A stretch of DNA of 64,000 nt from Roseitalea porphyridii (GCF_004331955.1 NZ_CP036532.1:372001-436000); one strand, 5' to 3'. Numbered from the stretch's first letter, positions 16,236 to 24,527 are shown. The notes: generated by a model from the sequence alone, not told the origin. Numbers and translations: made by a program.

Positions 16236-17092
16236 CGCGCGTAGATTTCCGCGTAGGCGCCGCTGTCCTCGACCGCCTTCAGCGCCCCGTTTATCGCATC
16301 GAGCAGCCGCTGGTCCTGTGTCCGCGTCACCGCGACCATGCCCTGACCGAGATGTCTGTCGGACATGTAGGGTCCCGACAGGAACCGGCAGCAATCGTCG
16401 GCGGCCGGCGACGTCAGCCAGAACGACAGGAGCACCCCGTCTCCGAACACGAGGTCAGCCTCTTGCTCCCGCAGCGCGGTGTAGGCGGCGGGCATGTCCG
16501 CCACCGGCATGGCCTCGGCGTCGGGAAAGAAGGCGGCGAGCATCTCCGCGTGCGGAGAATTGGCCACCACCGCCACCTTGCCCTGCGCCAGACGTGCGTC
16601 GAACCCGTCCTCGTCGTCACCGTCCGCATCGCGACCGACGAAACGGGCCGGAAACCGGAAGTACGGCTCGGACAGGCCGAACCGCGCGCGCAGGCTCGCA
16701 TCCGGCGCATGGCCAGCCAGTATGACCTCGCCGCGCCGCGCTTCCAGAGAGGCTTCCAGTTCCTCCCACGGCATTGCCTGGATTTCGCAGCGATCGACGA
16801 GGTCGAGTTCCTCGCAGACCGCCCGGGCGAGATCGACGTTGAAGCCGGTCGGCTTCCGGTTGGCATCGGCGAAATTGAACGGCGGAAAGTCCAGGCTGGT
16901 CAGAAAGCGCAGCCTTTGCAGACCGCCAAGATCGACGGTTGCCGTGCGATATCCCGGATCCCACAGTCGAGGAGGCTCGGCGAGCGCCCGGCCCGACCCG
17001 GCAACGGCGATGAAGAGCGCAAGAGCGGCAAGGACGGTCCAGCGCCACCGCTGGGCGGCACGGCCGAAAACGTCGCACGCCGACCTGGCCAC
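16205..17092 (-). CDS. Periplasmic solute-binding protein, amino acid ABC-type (SBP family 3)
   Basis: About 295 residues. A hydrophobic signal segment (WRWTVLAALALFIAVAGSG, ending in ALA) is followed by a family 3 solute-binding domain: LRFLTSLDFPPFNFAD, then KPTGFNVDLARAVCEEL, and late SGAYAEIYARYFP. An acidic loop (RDADGDDEDGFD) interrupts the middle. The start is uncertain: GTG at 17092 has CCGGAG 5 bp upstream and gives a normal signal peptide, while ATG at 17131 or 17161 gives a longer N-terminus. No permease or ATPase gene is adjacent, so it either feeds a transporter encoded elsewhere or serves as a stand-alone binding protein. Confidence 0.85.
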   Translation of the reverse strand: MARSACDVFGRAAQRWRWTVLAALALFIAVAGSGRALAEPPRLWDPGYRTATVDLGGLQRLRFLTSLDFPPFNFADANRKPTGFNVDLARAVCEELDLVDRCEIQAMPWEELEASLEARRGEVILAGHAPDASLRARFGLSEPYFRFPARFVGRDADGDDEDGFDARLAQGKVAVVANSPHAEMLAAFFPDAEAMPVADMPAAYTALREQEADLVFGDGVLLSFWLTSPAADDCCRFLSGPYMSDRHLGQGMVAVTRTQDQRLLDAINGALKAVEDSGAYAEIYARYFPVDPFGT

Positions 17093-17245
17093 GAACGCTC
17101 CGGACAATATCGACAAGTGAACGCAAATCATTGCCGGGTTTTTTTGGTTGTTTCCGCTCATCAATACTAAACCTGTGGTCGATTGTTCAATTGGTGTAAG
17201 CAGGTATGCTGAAGGCCGGGTGAGGTATAGAAGTATGTTGTCAGC

Positions 17246-19210
17246 GTGACGCGGATGGCCGCGGAGAGCGGACCCGTGCCGGCCGGAGATCTGGCTGGCG
17301 AGGCCGGCGTGATCGGCGAGGCCCTTGCGCGCGTCATCGCCCCGCAGCCCGGTCCGGCCCTGTCGCAGCCCGGCACGCCACAGGCGAACGATGATCTTGC
17401 GCTGAGCCCATGCTGCGCATTCTTGGCGGCCGCCGGATTTCCGGTCAAGCGCCTGCAACGTGCCATGCAGCTGGCCCGGATGAACGGCACCAGCGCGGGG
17501 GTCGAACTGCTGGCGCACGGCGCCGTGTCCCACGACGTCTACTATCGCACGCTCGCCGCGCGCCTTGGCCTGGCGTTCGTCGATGCCGATCAGGTCGACC
17601 GGCTGCTCGACGCGCCGGACCGGTCCTCGGGCGACGTCGACGCGCGCACGCCGCTGGTCTGGTGCCAGTTGCACGACGGCCGGCCTGTCCGGGTCACCGC
17701 GCCGGACCCGCGCGCCGTCGGACGCCTTGTCGCGGCCGCCGACCGCGGCACGCTCACGGGCCCGCTCGCGATCGCAACGCCGCGGACGTTGCGCGATCTC
17801 GTCACCCGCCACCACGAGCCGCAACTGCTCGAGAACGCGATCCGCAGGCTTGCCTATCTGGAGCCGGCCATGTCGGCGCATTCCGGCGCCCGGTTCTGGC
17901 AGGGCGTGGTCTCGGCACTGGTCGTCACCGGCGCCCTGGTTGCGTTCGCGAGCAGGCCCGGCCTGACCACGGCAGTCCTGCACGGCTTCATGTCGGTCTT
18001 CTTCTTCGCCTGTGTCCTCCTGCGGGCACTGGCCGCCGTCACCTTCCGGCCCGTCGCCGAACGCCCCCTTGCGAAAACGCCACCCGGGGCCAAGCCCGTC
18101 TACACCGTACTCGTCTGCCTTTATCGCGAGGCAGCCGTGATCCCCGATCTGATCGCCAGCCTCAAGCGGATCAACTGGCCGCGCTCCAAGCTGCAGATAT
18201 TGCTGGTGTGCGAGCATGACGACGCCGAGACGCTGGCTGCGCTCGCCACAGAGCAACTGCCGCCCTTCTTCGAGATCGTCCGGGTGCCGCCCGCACAGCC
18301 GCGCACCAAGCCAAAGGCGCTGAACTATGCCATGGCGTTCGCGCGCGGCCAGTTTGTCACCCTGTACGACGCCGAAGACCGGCCGCATCCCGACCAGCTC
18401 GAAGAGGCCTGGCAGACCTTCGCCCGGAGCGACGAGGCGATCGCCTGCTTGCAGGCGCCGCTGGTCAAGGCCAACACCGGCCGCAACGCGCTGACCGCGC
18501 TGTTCCACCTCGAATATGCCGGCCTGTTCGGCGGCCTGATGCCGTGGCTTGCCCGCGCCGGCGCGCCGATCATGCTCGGCGGCACCTCGAACCATTTCCG
18601 CCGCGACGCGCTCGAAAAGGTCGGCCGGTGGGATCCGTTCAACGTGACCGAGGATGCCGATCTCGGCATGCGTCTCTGGCGCAGCGGCTACCGCACCGCG
18701 ATGATCACGCGGCCGACGCTCGAGGACGCGCCCTCGCGCTTCGCCGACTGGTTGCCGCAGCGCACGCGCTGGTTCAAGGGCTGGATGCAGACCTGGATCG
18801 TCCACACGCGCGAGCCGCTGAGACTTCTTCGGAACATGGATGCGCGCGCCTTCCTGATCACCCAGCTCCTGCTCACCGGCACGGTCGTCTCGGCGCTTCT
18901 TTATCCGCTCGTTCTCGTCAACGCCGCCTTTCTGAGCGCCTGGCTGCTGATCGATCCGCCCGAGCAGATCTACATGGGCCTGATCGCCTGGCTCGACTGG
19001 CTGATGATCCTGTCGAGCTACGTCGCCGTGATGACGCTCGGCTGGATCGCCACCGACCGCGACGCGCGCGGGGCCATCGGCTGGCGGCTGCTTCTGGTGC
19101 CCGCCTACTGGCTGGCGCAGTCGGTCGCCGCCTGGCGCGCCGTCCACCACCTGTTCACGCGCCCCTTCGAATGGGAGAAGACCCCGCACGGGCCGCACGA
19201 ACGCCCATGA
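17246..19210 (+). CDS. Membrane glycosyltransferase family 2 with N-terminal GspE/MshE-like domain
   Basis: A 654-residue protein. Residues about 60-190 resemble the N-terminal domain of type II secretion ATPases (GAVSHDVYYRTLAARLGLAFVD). Two membrane segments follow (about 220-270), then a GT-A catalytic domain with YTVLVCLYREAAVIPDLI, the DxD-type DAEDRPHP, the acid/base motif TEDADLGMRLW and QRTRWFKGWMQTW, the QxxRW signature of processive synthases. Further C-terminal membrane spans lie near 535-625. This resembles NfrB-type and cellulose-synthase-like enzymes that make exported polysaccharides and sense a ligand through the GspE-like domain, although in NfrB that domain is C-terminal. 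A GTG start is used; an ATG lies at 17255. The product polysaccharide is unknown. Confidence 0.88.
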   Translation: MTRMAAESGPVPAGDLAGEAGVIGEALARVIAPQPGPALSQPGTPQANDDLALSPCCAFLAAAGFPVKRLQRAMQLARMNGTSAGVELLAHGAVSHDVYYRTLAARLGLAFVDADQVDRLLDAPDRSSGDVDARTPLVWCQLHDGRPVRVTAPDPRAVGRLVAAADRGTLTGPLAIATPRTLRDLVTRHHEPQLLENAIRRLAYLEPAMSAHSGARFWQGVVSALVVTGALVAFASRPGLTTAVLHGFMSVFFFACVLLRALAAVTFRPVAERPLAKTPPGAKPVYTVLVCLYREAAVIPDLIASLKRINWPRSKLQILLVCEHDDAETLAALATEQLPPFFEIVRVPPAQPRTKPKALNYAMAFARGQFVTLYDAEDRPHPDQLEEAWQTFARSDEAIACLQAPLVKANTGRNALTALFHLEYAGLFGGLMPWLARAGAPIMLGGTSNHFRRDALEKVGRWDPFNVTEDADLGMRLWRSGYRTAMITRPTLEDAPSRFADWLPQRTRWFKGWMQTWIVHTREPLRLLRNMDARAFLITQLLLTGTVVSALLYPLVLVNAAFLSAWLLIDPPEQIYMGLIAWLDWLMILSSYVAVMTLGWIATDRDARGAIGWRLLLVPAYWLAQSVAAWRAVHHLFTRPFEWEKTPHGPHERP

Positions 19211-19300
19211 ACCTTGTGCGCCGCACAAGCGCGCATTTTCATTCGGCGCACGCGTCCATATATTGGCGCCTCAACCTCTTGCGCGGGTGCCCGGATCCTC

Positions 19301-20119
19301 ATGGAAAAACTCAGATCGATCGTCGAGAGCCAGCGTTTCGAACGCGCCATCATCGTGCTGATCATCATCAACGCGGTCACCCTGGGCATGGAGACCTCGC
19401 CGGTCCTGATGGCGGCGATCGGCCCGGTGCTGCTGACGATCGACCGGCTGATCCTCGCCGTCTTCGTGGTCGAACTGATCATGAAGTTCATGGTCTACCG
19501 GGCCGGCTTCTTCCGCAGCCCCTGGCGCATCTTCGATCTGGTCATCGTCGGCATCGCCCTGATCCCGGCGGCCGGTCCGTTCGCGGTGCTGCGCGCGCTG
19601 CGCATCCTGCGCGTGCTGCGCCTGATCAGCGCCGTCCCCTCGATGCGGCGGGTCGTCGGCGGGCTGCTGACGGCGCTGCCGGGGCTCGGCTCGATCGTGC
19701 TCCTGCTGTTGCTGGTCTTCTACGTGTTCTCGGTCATGGCGACCAAGCTGTTCGGCGGCGCGTTTCCGCAATGGTTCGGCTCGATCGCCGCGTCGGCCTA
19801 TTCGCTGTTCCAGATCATGACGCTGGAAAGCTGGTCGATGGGGATCGTGCGGCCGGTGATGGACGCCTTCCCCTGGGCCTGGGCGTTCTTCATCCCGTTC
19901 ATCGCCGCAACGACCTTCACCGTCCTCAACCTGTTCATCGGCGTTGTCGTCTCGGCGATGCAGGCCGAACACGACGCCGAGGCGGCCGGCGAGCGCAAGT
20001 CGATCCATGACGAGCAGGCGCTGATCTTAGAGGAACTGAAGGCCCTGCGCGTCGAGGTTCGCGCGCTCCGCGCCGAGCGCGATGGCGAGCCTGTCAGCGA
20101 AAGTGCTTCGACAGCTTGA
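19301..20119 (+). CDS. Bacterial voltage-gated sodium channel (NavBac family)
   Basis: A 272-residue six-span channel subunit, expected to form tetramers. S1-S3 lie about 15-90. S4 carries gating arginines at every third position (Arg98, 101, 104, 107). The pore helix and selectivity filter read TLESWSM (174-180), identical to the NavAb filter and of the TLESW type that selects Na+. The following segment GIVRPVMDAFPWAWAFFIPF and S6 (VLNLFIGVVVSAM) also look NavAb-like. A C-terminal acidic coiled coil (about 225-262) fits the four-helix bundle of these channels. Such channels are common in marine and alkaliphilic bacteria. The ATG at 19301 fits the channel N-terminus. The gene overlaps the convergent dCTP deaminase gene by 26 bp. 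Confidence 0.93.
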   Translation: MEKLRSIVESQRFERAIIVLIIINAVTLGMETSPVLMAAIGPVLLTIDRLILAVFVVELIMKFMVYRAGFFRSPWRIFDLVIVGIALIPAAGPFAVLRALRILRVLRLISAVPSMRRVVGGLLTALPGLGSIVLLLLLVFYVFSVMATKLFGGAFPQWFGSIAASAYSLFQIMTLESWSMGIVRPVMDAFPWAWAFFIPFIAATTFTVLNLFIGVVVSAMQAEHDAEAAGERKSIHDEQALILEELKALRVEVRALRAERDGEPVSESASTA

Positions 20120-21185
20120 GGCCCTGGGCCTGGTAGTTCGAGCTCAGATCGGCGCCGTACAGCGCCGTGGGCCGACCGACCATGTGCTCGTAGACGAGCC
20201 GGCCGACGATCTGCCCGTGCTCGAGAACGAAAGGGACTTCGTGGCTGCGCACTTCCAGCACGGCGCGGCTGCCGGTGCCCCCGGCGGCCGAGTGGCCGAA
20301 GCCGGGATCGAAGAAGCCGGCATAGTGGACGCGAAATTCGCCGACCAGCGGGTCGAACGGCGTCATCTCGGCCGCATGGTGCGGCGGCACATGCACCGCC
20401 TCGCGGCTGACGAGGATGTAGAACTGGTCCGGATCGAGGATCAGCTCCTTGCGGGCGCGCACATGGACCGGCTCCCAATAGTCGAGCACCTCGTGCGCGC
20501 CGGGCCTGTCGACATCGACCAGCGCGGTGTGACGCTTGCCGCGATAGCCGACCAGGCCGTCGCCGTCTCCGGTCAGGTCGACCGACAGTGCGATGCCGCT
20601 GTTGGAGATGTTTGGCCGTTCGTCGGCGACCAGCGTCTCGGCATCGTGCAGGGCCGCCAATGCGTCCGCATCGAGCGTGGCCTGACCGCGCCGGAAGCGG
20701 ATCTGCGTCAGCCGCGAGCCGGTGCGCGCGACGATCGGGAAGGTGCGCGGGCTGACCTCGAGAAACAGCGGTCCCCGGTAGCCGGCCGGGACCTTGTCGA
20801 ACTCGACGGCATGGTCGGCGATCACGCGCGTGAAGATGTCTAGCCGGCCGGTCGAACTTTTCGGGTTTGCGGCCGCAGCCACCTCGGCCGGCAGGGCCAG
20901 CCCTTCGAGCAGCGGCACGATGTAGACGCAGCCGGTTTCGAGCACCGCGCCGTCCGTCAGGTCGATCCGGTGCAGCTCGAACTGCCTGAGCTTGTCTTGG
21001 ACCGTGTGCGCCGCGCCCGGCATGAAGCTGGCGCGCACCCGGTAGGCGACTTCGCCCAGGCGCAGATCGAGGCTCGCGGGCTGGACCTGTCGATCGTCGA
21101 GCGGCCGGGGGACGGTGATCGCCCCCGCCTCGATCAGTGCCGCAATGTCGTGATCGGCGAGAATGCCGCTGCCGCGCCGCGCCAT
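20094..21185 (-). CDS. dcd: 2'-deoxycytidine 5'-triphosphate deaminase, duplicated alphaproteobacterial form
   Basis: A 363-residue protein, about twice the length of the usual Dcd, made of two dUTPase/Dcd-type beta folds in tandem. The first half has QVQPASLDLRLGEVAYRVRA and AAANPKSSTGRLDIFTRVI, the SSxxR-type nucleotide-binding motif with the substrate-loop residues. The second half begins near YWEPVHVRARKELILDP and contains a degenerate copy (DPGFGHSAAGGTGSRAVLEV). It converts dCTP to dUTP for thymidylate synthesis. This long form is standard in Hyphomicrobiales. The start MARRGSGILADHD at 21185 fits the family. Confidence 0.9.
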   Translation of the reverse strand: MARRGSGILADHDIAALIEAGAITVPRPLDDRQVQPASLDLRLGEVAYRVRASFMPGAAHTVQDKLRQFELHRIDLTDGAVLETGCVYIVPLLEGLALPAEVAAAANPKSSTGRLDIFTRVIADHAVEFDKVPAGYRGPLFLEVSPRTFPIVARTGSRLTQIRFRRGQATLDADALAALHDAETLVADERPNISNSGIALSVDLTGDGDGLVGYRGKRHTALVDVDRPGAHEVLDYWEPVHVRARKELILDPDQFYILVSREAVHVPPHHAAEMTPFDPLVGEFRVHYAGFFDPGFGHSAAGGTGSRAVLEVRSHEVPFVLEHGQIVGRLVYEHMVGRPTALYGADLSSNYQAQGLKLSKHFR

Positions 21186-21271
21186 GCCGTCTCCGCCTGC
21201 CAGTGGTTGCGGCACGATGGAGAGGCGTGCCGATTGACGCAAGCGGGCCGACCCCTTATGGACAGCTTATT

Positions 21272-21335
21272 GTGTGGTGATTTGGCCGGCCGGCTTGCAG
21301 CCACGGGAGCACGCTCCCAGAACTCGCTAAAAGGC
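21272..21335 (+). ncRNA. SAM-II (metA-type) riboswitch aptamer
   Basis: The diagnostic conserved blocks are present in order: GTGGTGATTTGG (21274-21285), GGCTTGCAGCCACG (21292-21305) and CGCTAAAAG (21326-21334). P1 forms between TGTGG (21273-21277) and CCACG (21301-21305). A 14-nt segment GGGAGCACGCTCCC (21305-21318) adds a small extra hairpin between P1 and the CGCTAAAA block. The element sits upstream of metZ, the usual location of SAM-II in alphaproteobacteria, where S-adenosylmethionine binding lowers expression. Confidence 0.88.
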
Positions 21336-21367
21336 CGCGGACGATGCCAGCATCGATATGGCGAGGA

Positions 21368-21401
21368 CCCGGCTTCATGGCGGCATGAGGCCGGGATTTT
21401 T
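21368..21401 (+). terminator. Intrinsic terminator between riboswitch and metZ
   Basis: Stem CCCGGCTTCATG (21368-21379) pairs with CATGAGGCCGGG (21384-21395), 11 of 12 Watson-Crick plus one T-G, with loop GCGG, followed by ATTTTTG (21396-21402). It is a canonical Rho-independent terminator. It lies after the SAM-II aptamer and 4 bp before the GGAGG that serves metZ, so it can only act as a leader terminator. Confidence 0.85.
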
Positions 21402-21417
21402 GTATGGAGGATCGGCC

Positions 21418-22614
21418 ATGGGGGACGGACGGGACGGCTGGGGGCCGTCGACGGCGATGGTCCATGCGGGGACGATGCGCTCGGGCTTTGGCGAGACGTC
21501 CGAAGCTCTCTTCCTGACGCAGGGCTTCGTCTATGAGAGCGCGGAAGCCGCCGAGGCCCGGTTCAAGGGCGACGAGCCGGGCTTCGTCTATTCGCGCTAT
21601 GCCAACCCCACCGTCGAAATGTTCGAGCGCCGCATGTGCGCGCTCGAGGGCGCCGAGGCCGCCCGCGCCACCGCTTCGGGCATGGCGGCGGTCGCTTCCG
21701 CCCTGATGTGCCAGCTTTCGGCCGGCGATCATGTCGTTGCCGCGCGCGCCCTGTTCGGCTCGTGCCGCTGGATCGTCGAGAAGCTGCTGCCGCGCTACGG
21801 CGTCGCCACGACGCTGGTCGACGGCACCGACCCGGCCGCCTGGGAACGCGCCGTGCGGCCGAACACGAAGCTGTTCTTCTTCGAAAGCCCGACCAACCCG
21901 ACGCTCGAAGTGATCGACATCGCCCATGTCGTCTCGGTGGCGCGGTCGTGCGGCGCGCGCACGGTCATCGACAATGTGTTCGCCACCCCGCTGCACCAGA
22001 AGCCGATCGAGCTGGGCGTCGACATCGTCGTCTATTCGACCACCAAGCACATCGACGGGCAGGGGCGCTGTCTGGGCGGCGTCGTGCTCGGGCGGCAGGA
22101 CTGGATCGACGAGCATCTGCACGATTTCTTCCGTCACACCGGCCCTTCGATGAGCCCGTTCAACGCCTGGGTCATGCTGAAGGGGCTCGAGACCCTGCCG
22201 CTGCGTGTCGCCCGGCAGGCAGGCAGCGCCCGCGCGGTGGCCGATTTCCTCGCCGATCACGGCGGCGTGTCTCGCGTCGTCTATCCGGGCCGGCCCGATC
22301 ACCCGCAGGCCAACATCATCCCAAGACAGATGTCGGGCGGCTCGACGCTCGTCGCCTTCGACGTCGCCGGTGGCAAGAAGGCCGCGTTCGCCTTCGAGAA
22401 CGCGCTCGAGATCATCGGCATCTCCAACAATCTGGGCGACGCCAAGAGCCTGATCACCCATCCGGCGACGACCACGCACAAGAACCTGTCGGACGAGGAC
22501 AGGGCCGAATTGTCGATCGGCGGCGGCACGCTGCGGCTTTCGGTCGGGCTCGAGGATACCGAGGACCTGATCGCCGACCTCGACCGGGCACTCGCCGTGG
22601 GTGGACGGCCATGA
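21418..22614 (+). CDS. metZ: O-succinylhomoserine sulfhydrylase
   Basis: A 398-residue PLP enzyme of the Cys/Met metabolism family that makes homocysteine from O-succinylhomoserine and sulfide in methionine synthesis. The PLP lysine is Lys210 in YSTTKHIDGQGRCLGG. The cofactor contacts YSRYANPTVEMFE and SGMAAVASALM are present, as is the C-terminal LRLSVGLEDTEDLIADLDRA. The ATG at 21418 follows GGAGG by 7 bp. A SAM-II riboswitch and a leader terminator precede it, so it should be repressed when S-adenosylmethionine is abundant. O-acetylhomoserine specificity cannot be excluded from sequence alone. Confidence 0.93.
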   Translation: MGDGRDGWGPSTAMVHAGTMRSGFGETSEALFLTQGFVYESAEAAEARFKGDEPGFVYSRYANPTVEMFERRMCALEGAEAARATASGMAAVASALMCQLSAGDHVVAARALFGSCRWIVEKLLPRYGVATTLVDGTDPAAWERAVRPNTKLFFFESPTNPTLEVIDIAHVVSVARSCGARTVIDNVFATPLHQKPIELGVDIVVYSTTKHIDGQGRCLGGVVLGRQDWIDEHLHDFFRHTGPSMSPFNAWVMLKGLETLPLRVARQAGSARAVADFLADHGGVSRVVYPGRPDHPQANIIPRQMSGGSTLVAFDVAGGKKAAFAFENALEIIGISNNLGDAKSLITHPATTTHKNLSDEDRAELSIGGGTLRLSVGLEDTEDLIADLDRALAVGGRP

Positions 22615-22629
22615 TGTCACCAACGCTTG

Positions 22630-22644
22630 TTCCCAAATTGGGAA
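22630..22644 (+). promoter_or_regulatory. 15-bp palindrome, probable HigA operator
   Basis: TTCCCAA-A-TTGGGAA is a perfect inverted repeat 16 bp before the higB start and 15 bp after the metZ stop. Toxin-antitoxin operons are usually autorepressed at such a site. Confidence 0.6.
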
Positions 22645-22660
22645 GATGCTAACGTTCGAC

Positions 22661-22957
22661 ATGCGCGTGATTGCCAAGCGGACGCTGATACAATTCTGGC
22701 AAAGGCACAATCAGGCGGAACAGCCCTTGCGGGCATGGTATGGCATCGCGGACAAGTCGGTTTGGAAGACGCCGCAGGACATCCGGGACACTTTCGGCAA
22801 CAGCGTGGATCTTGTCGCCGACAACCGCGTCATCTTCGATATCGGCGGCAACAAATATCGTCTGATCGTGCGCGTTTCCTACGAGTATCAGAGAGTGCTG
22901 ATCAAGTTCGTGGGCACGCACCGGCAATATGACAGGATCGATCCGGAGACCGTGTGA
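22661..22957 (+). CDS. higB: HigB family type II toxin (mRNA interferase)
   Basis: A 98-residue RelE-fold toxin, expected to cleave mRNA in the ribosome. The family pattern is clear: MRVIAKRTLIQFWQRH, then PLRAWYGIADKSVW, VFDIGGNKYRLIVRVSYEYQ-like strands (VIFDIGGNKYRLIVRVSY) and FVGTHRQYDRID at the end. The reverse toxin-before-antitoxin order is typical of higBA. An upstream ATG at 22646 is possible, but the family begins at MRVIA. Its stop overlaps the antitoxin start. Confidence 0.9.
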   Translation: MRVIAKRTLIQFWQRHNQAEQPLRAWYGIADKSVWKTPQDIRDTFGNSVDLVADNRVIFDIGGNKYRLIVRVSYEYQRVLIKFVGTHRQYDRIDPETV

Positions 22958-23370
22958 TGGAAAACATTCGCCCGATCCGCAATGAGGACGACTACAATTG
23001 GGCGCTCGCCGAGATCGAGCGTTATTTCGACGATGCGCCTGAGCCGGGGACGGACGATGCCGACAGGTTCGACATCTTGGCCGACCTTATCGAGACCTAT
23101 GAGAACCGTCACTGGCCAATAGAGGCGCTTGACCCAGTCGAGGCGCTGACCTGTTTCATGAAGGACACGGGTCGATCGCAAGCCGACCTTGCCAGGCTGC
23201 TGGGCTCGGCATCACGCGCGTCGGAGATACTCAATCGGAAACGGGCTTTGACCGTGGCGATGATCCACCGGCTGAACAGCGAATGGAAGATTCCCGGCGA
23301 CGTCCTGATCCGGCCATATGCGATCGCAGGCCCCGGCCATCGGACCGAAAAGGGCCGGGCGGCGGGGTAG
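22957..23370 (+). CDS. higA: HigA family antitoxin with XRE helix-turn-helix
   Basis: A 137-residue antitoxin. The N-terminus MENIRPIRNEDDYNWALAEI and the central DRFDILADLIETYENRHWPI match HigA. The C-terminal HTH (about residues 65-115) reads SQADLARLLGSASRASEILN, which should bind the palindrome at 22630-22644. The A of its ATG is the last base of the higB TGA, so the pair is translationally coupled. Confidence 0.92.
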   Translation: MENIRPIRNEDDYNWALAEIERYFDDAPEPGTDDADRFDILADLIETYENRHWPIEALDPVEALTCFMKDTGRSQADLARLLGSASRASEILNRKRALTVAMIHRLNSEWKIPGDVLIRPYAIAGPGHRTEKGRAAG

Positions 23371-23376
23371 CTTTTC

Positions 23377-23982
23377 CTACCGCAGCGTCCTCGCCGCCAG
23401 AACGATCCGCGACAGGGCCGTGTAGAAGCAGATCGCCGCGAAGACGTAGGCGATCGTGGCGAACCATTGCGGGAAGACGCACATCAGCACGAAAACGGCC
23501 AGCGTCTCGGTCGCTTCCGCAAGGCCCGTCGTGAAGAAGATCGATTTCTCGCCATGGCTTTGGCCCTCAAGACCGTGGCGCTCGGCCATGATCGCATAGG
23601 CCAGAAAGCTCGCCCCGTTGACGTAGAAGGACAGGACCAGGACCGCGCCCGCCACCGCGTTCGCCTGCGGATCGGCCAGCACGAAGCCGACCGGGATCAG
23701 CCCGTAGAAGGCGAAATCCAGCACGATGTCCAGAAAGCCGCCATAGTCCGACTTGCCGGCGATGCGGGCGACCGGACCGTCGAGCCCGTCGCAGAGACGG
23801 CTTGCCAGCACCAGAACGAGCCCCAGCCAGAAAAATTGCGCCGCGATGGCGCCTGCCGCGGCGATGCCGATCGCAAGGCCGGCCCAGGTGACCTGGTTGG
23901 CGGAGATGCCCGCACGGGCGATCGTCGCCGCAAGGCGTTCGAGGAGGGGATCGAGCTTCGGGCGCAGCGTGCTGTCGAACAT
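23377..23982 (-). CDS. CDP-alcohol phosphatidyltransferase family protein
   Basis: A 201-residue membrane protein with the catalytic CDP-alcohol motif DGLDGPVARIAGKSDYGGFL continued by DIVLD, i.e. D-x2-D-G-x2-A-R-x8-G-x3-D-x3-D. About six hydrophobic segments flank it. It transfers a phospho-alcohol to or from CDP-diacylglycerol in phospholipid synthesis; which alcohol is used is not evident. It is not obviously PgsA, PssA or Pcs. The start MFDSTLRPKLDPLL at 23982 fits the family, and ATG at 24015 is an alternative. It is convergent with higA (6-bp gap). Confidence 0.85.
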   Translation of the reverse strand: MFDSTLRPKLDPLLERLAATIARAGISANQVTWAGLAIGIAAAGAIAAQFFWLGLVLVLASRLCDGLDGPVARIAGKSDYGGFLDIVLDFAFYGLIPVGFVLADPQANAVAGAVLVLSFYVNGASFLAYAIMAERHGLEGQSHGEKSIFFTTGLAEATETLAVFVLMCVFPQWFATIAYVFAAICFYTALSRIVLAARTLR

Positions 23983-24130
23983 GGGGCCGGTGGGCGTTGG
24001 ATTCGTGCCGGCCATACGGCATCGGCGCGCCTGCGTCACGAGGCGGGCGTCGTCGACATCATCACGACCGCTCACGTTCGCGTGCCGCCGGGGTCTTTGC
24101 GGCGCGGCCCGGTTTGGCTACATTCGCCCC

Positions 24131-24523
24131 ATGTATCGCCAGACCACCGAAGGCATCGAAGTGACCGTGCGGCCGGACTTCCTCGACCAGGAGTCCGATC
24201 CGGACGAAGGCCGCTGGTTTTGGGCCTACACCGTCGTGATCGCCAACCATTCCGACGAGACCGTGCAGCTCGAGAGCCGCTACTGGCGCGTGACCAACGC
24301 GCTCGGCGAGGTGCAGGAGGTCAGCGGGCCCGGCGTGATCGGCGAGCAACCGGTGCTGTCGCCCGGCGACAGTTTCCAGTACACCTCCGGCTGTCCGCTG
24401 AACACGCCGTCGGGCACCATGGTCGGCCATTACATCATGCGCCGCGAGAGCGGCGAGCGGATGCGTGCGCTGATCCCGCCGTTCTCGCTCGACATGCCGA
24501 ACATCGCGCGCACGCTGAACTGA
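24131..24523 (+). CDS. apaG: ApaG protein
   Basis: A 130-residue single-domain protein with a fibronectin-like beta sandwich. The signatures are FWAYTVVIANHSDETVQLESRYW split over residues 30-55, VSGPGVIGEQPVLSPGDSF, and YTSGCPLNTPSGTMVGHY. ApaG is linked to Co2+ resistance and Mg2+ efflux in Salmonella, and its fold also occurs in F-box proteins; the biochemical role is open. The length is exactly typical. It is divergent from the phosphatidyltransferase and convergent with the RND permease gene. Confidence 0.95.
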   Translation: MYRQTTEGIEVTVRPDFLDQESDPDEGRWFWAYTVVIANHSDETVQLESRYWRVTNALGEVQEVSGPGVIGEQPVLSPGDSFQYTSGCPLNTPSGTMVGHYIMRRESGERMRALIPPFSLDMPNIARTLN

Positions 24524-24527
24524 AGCG

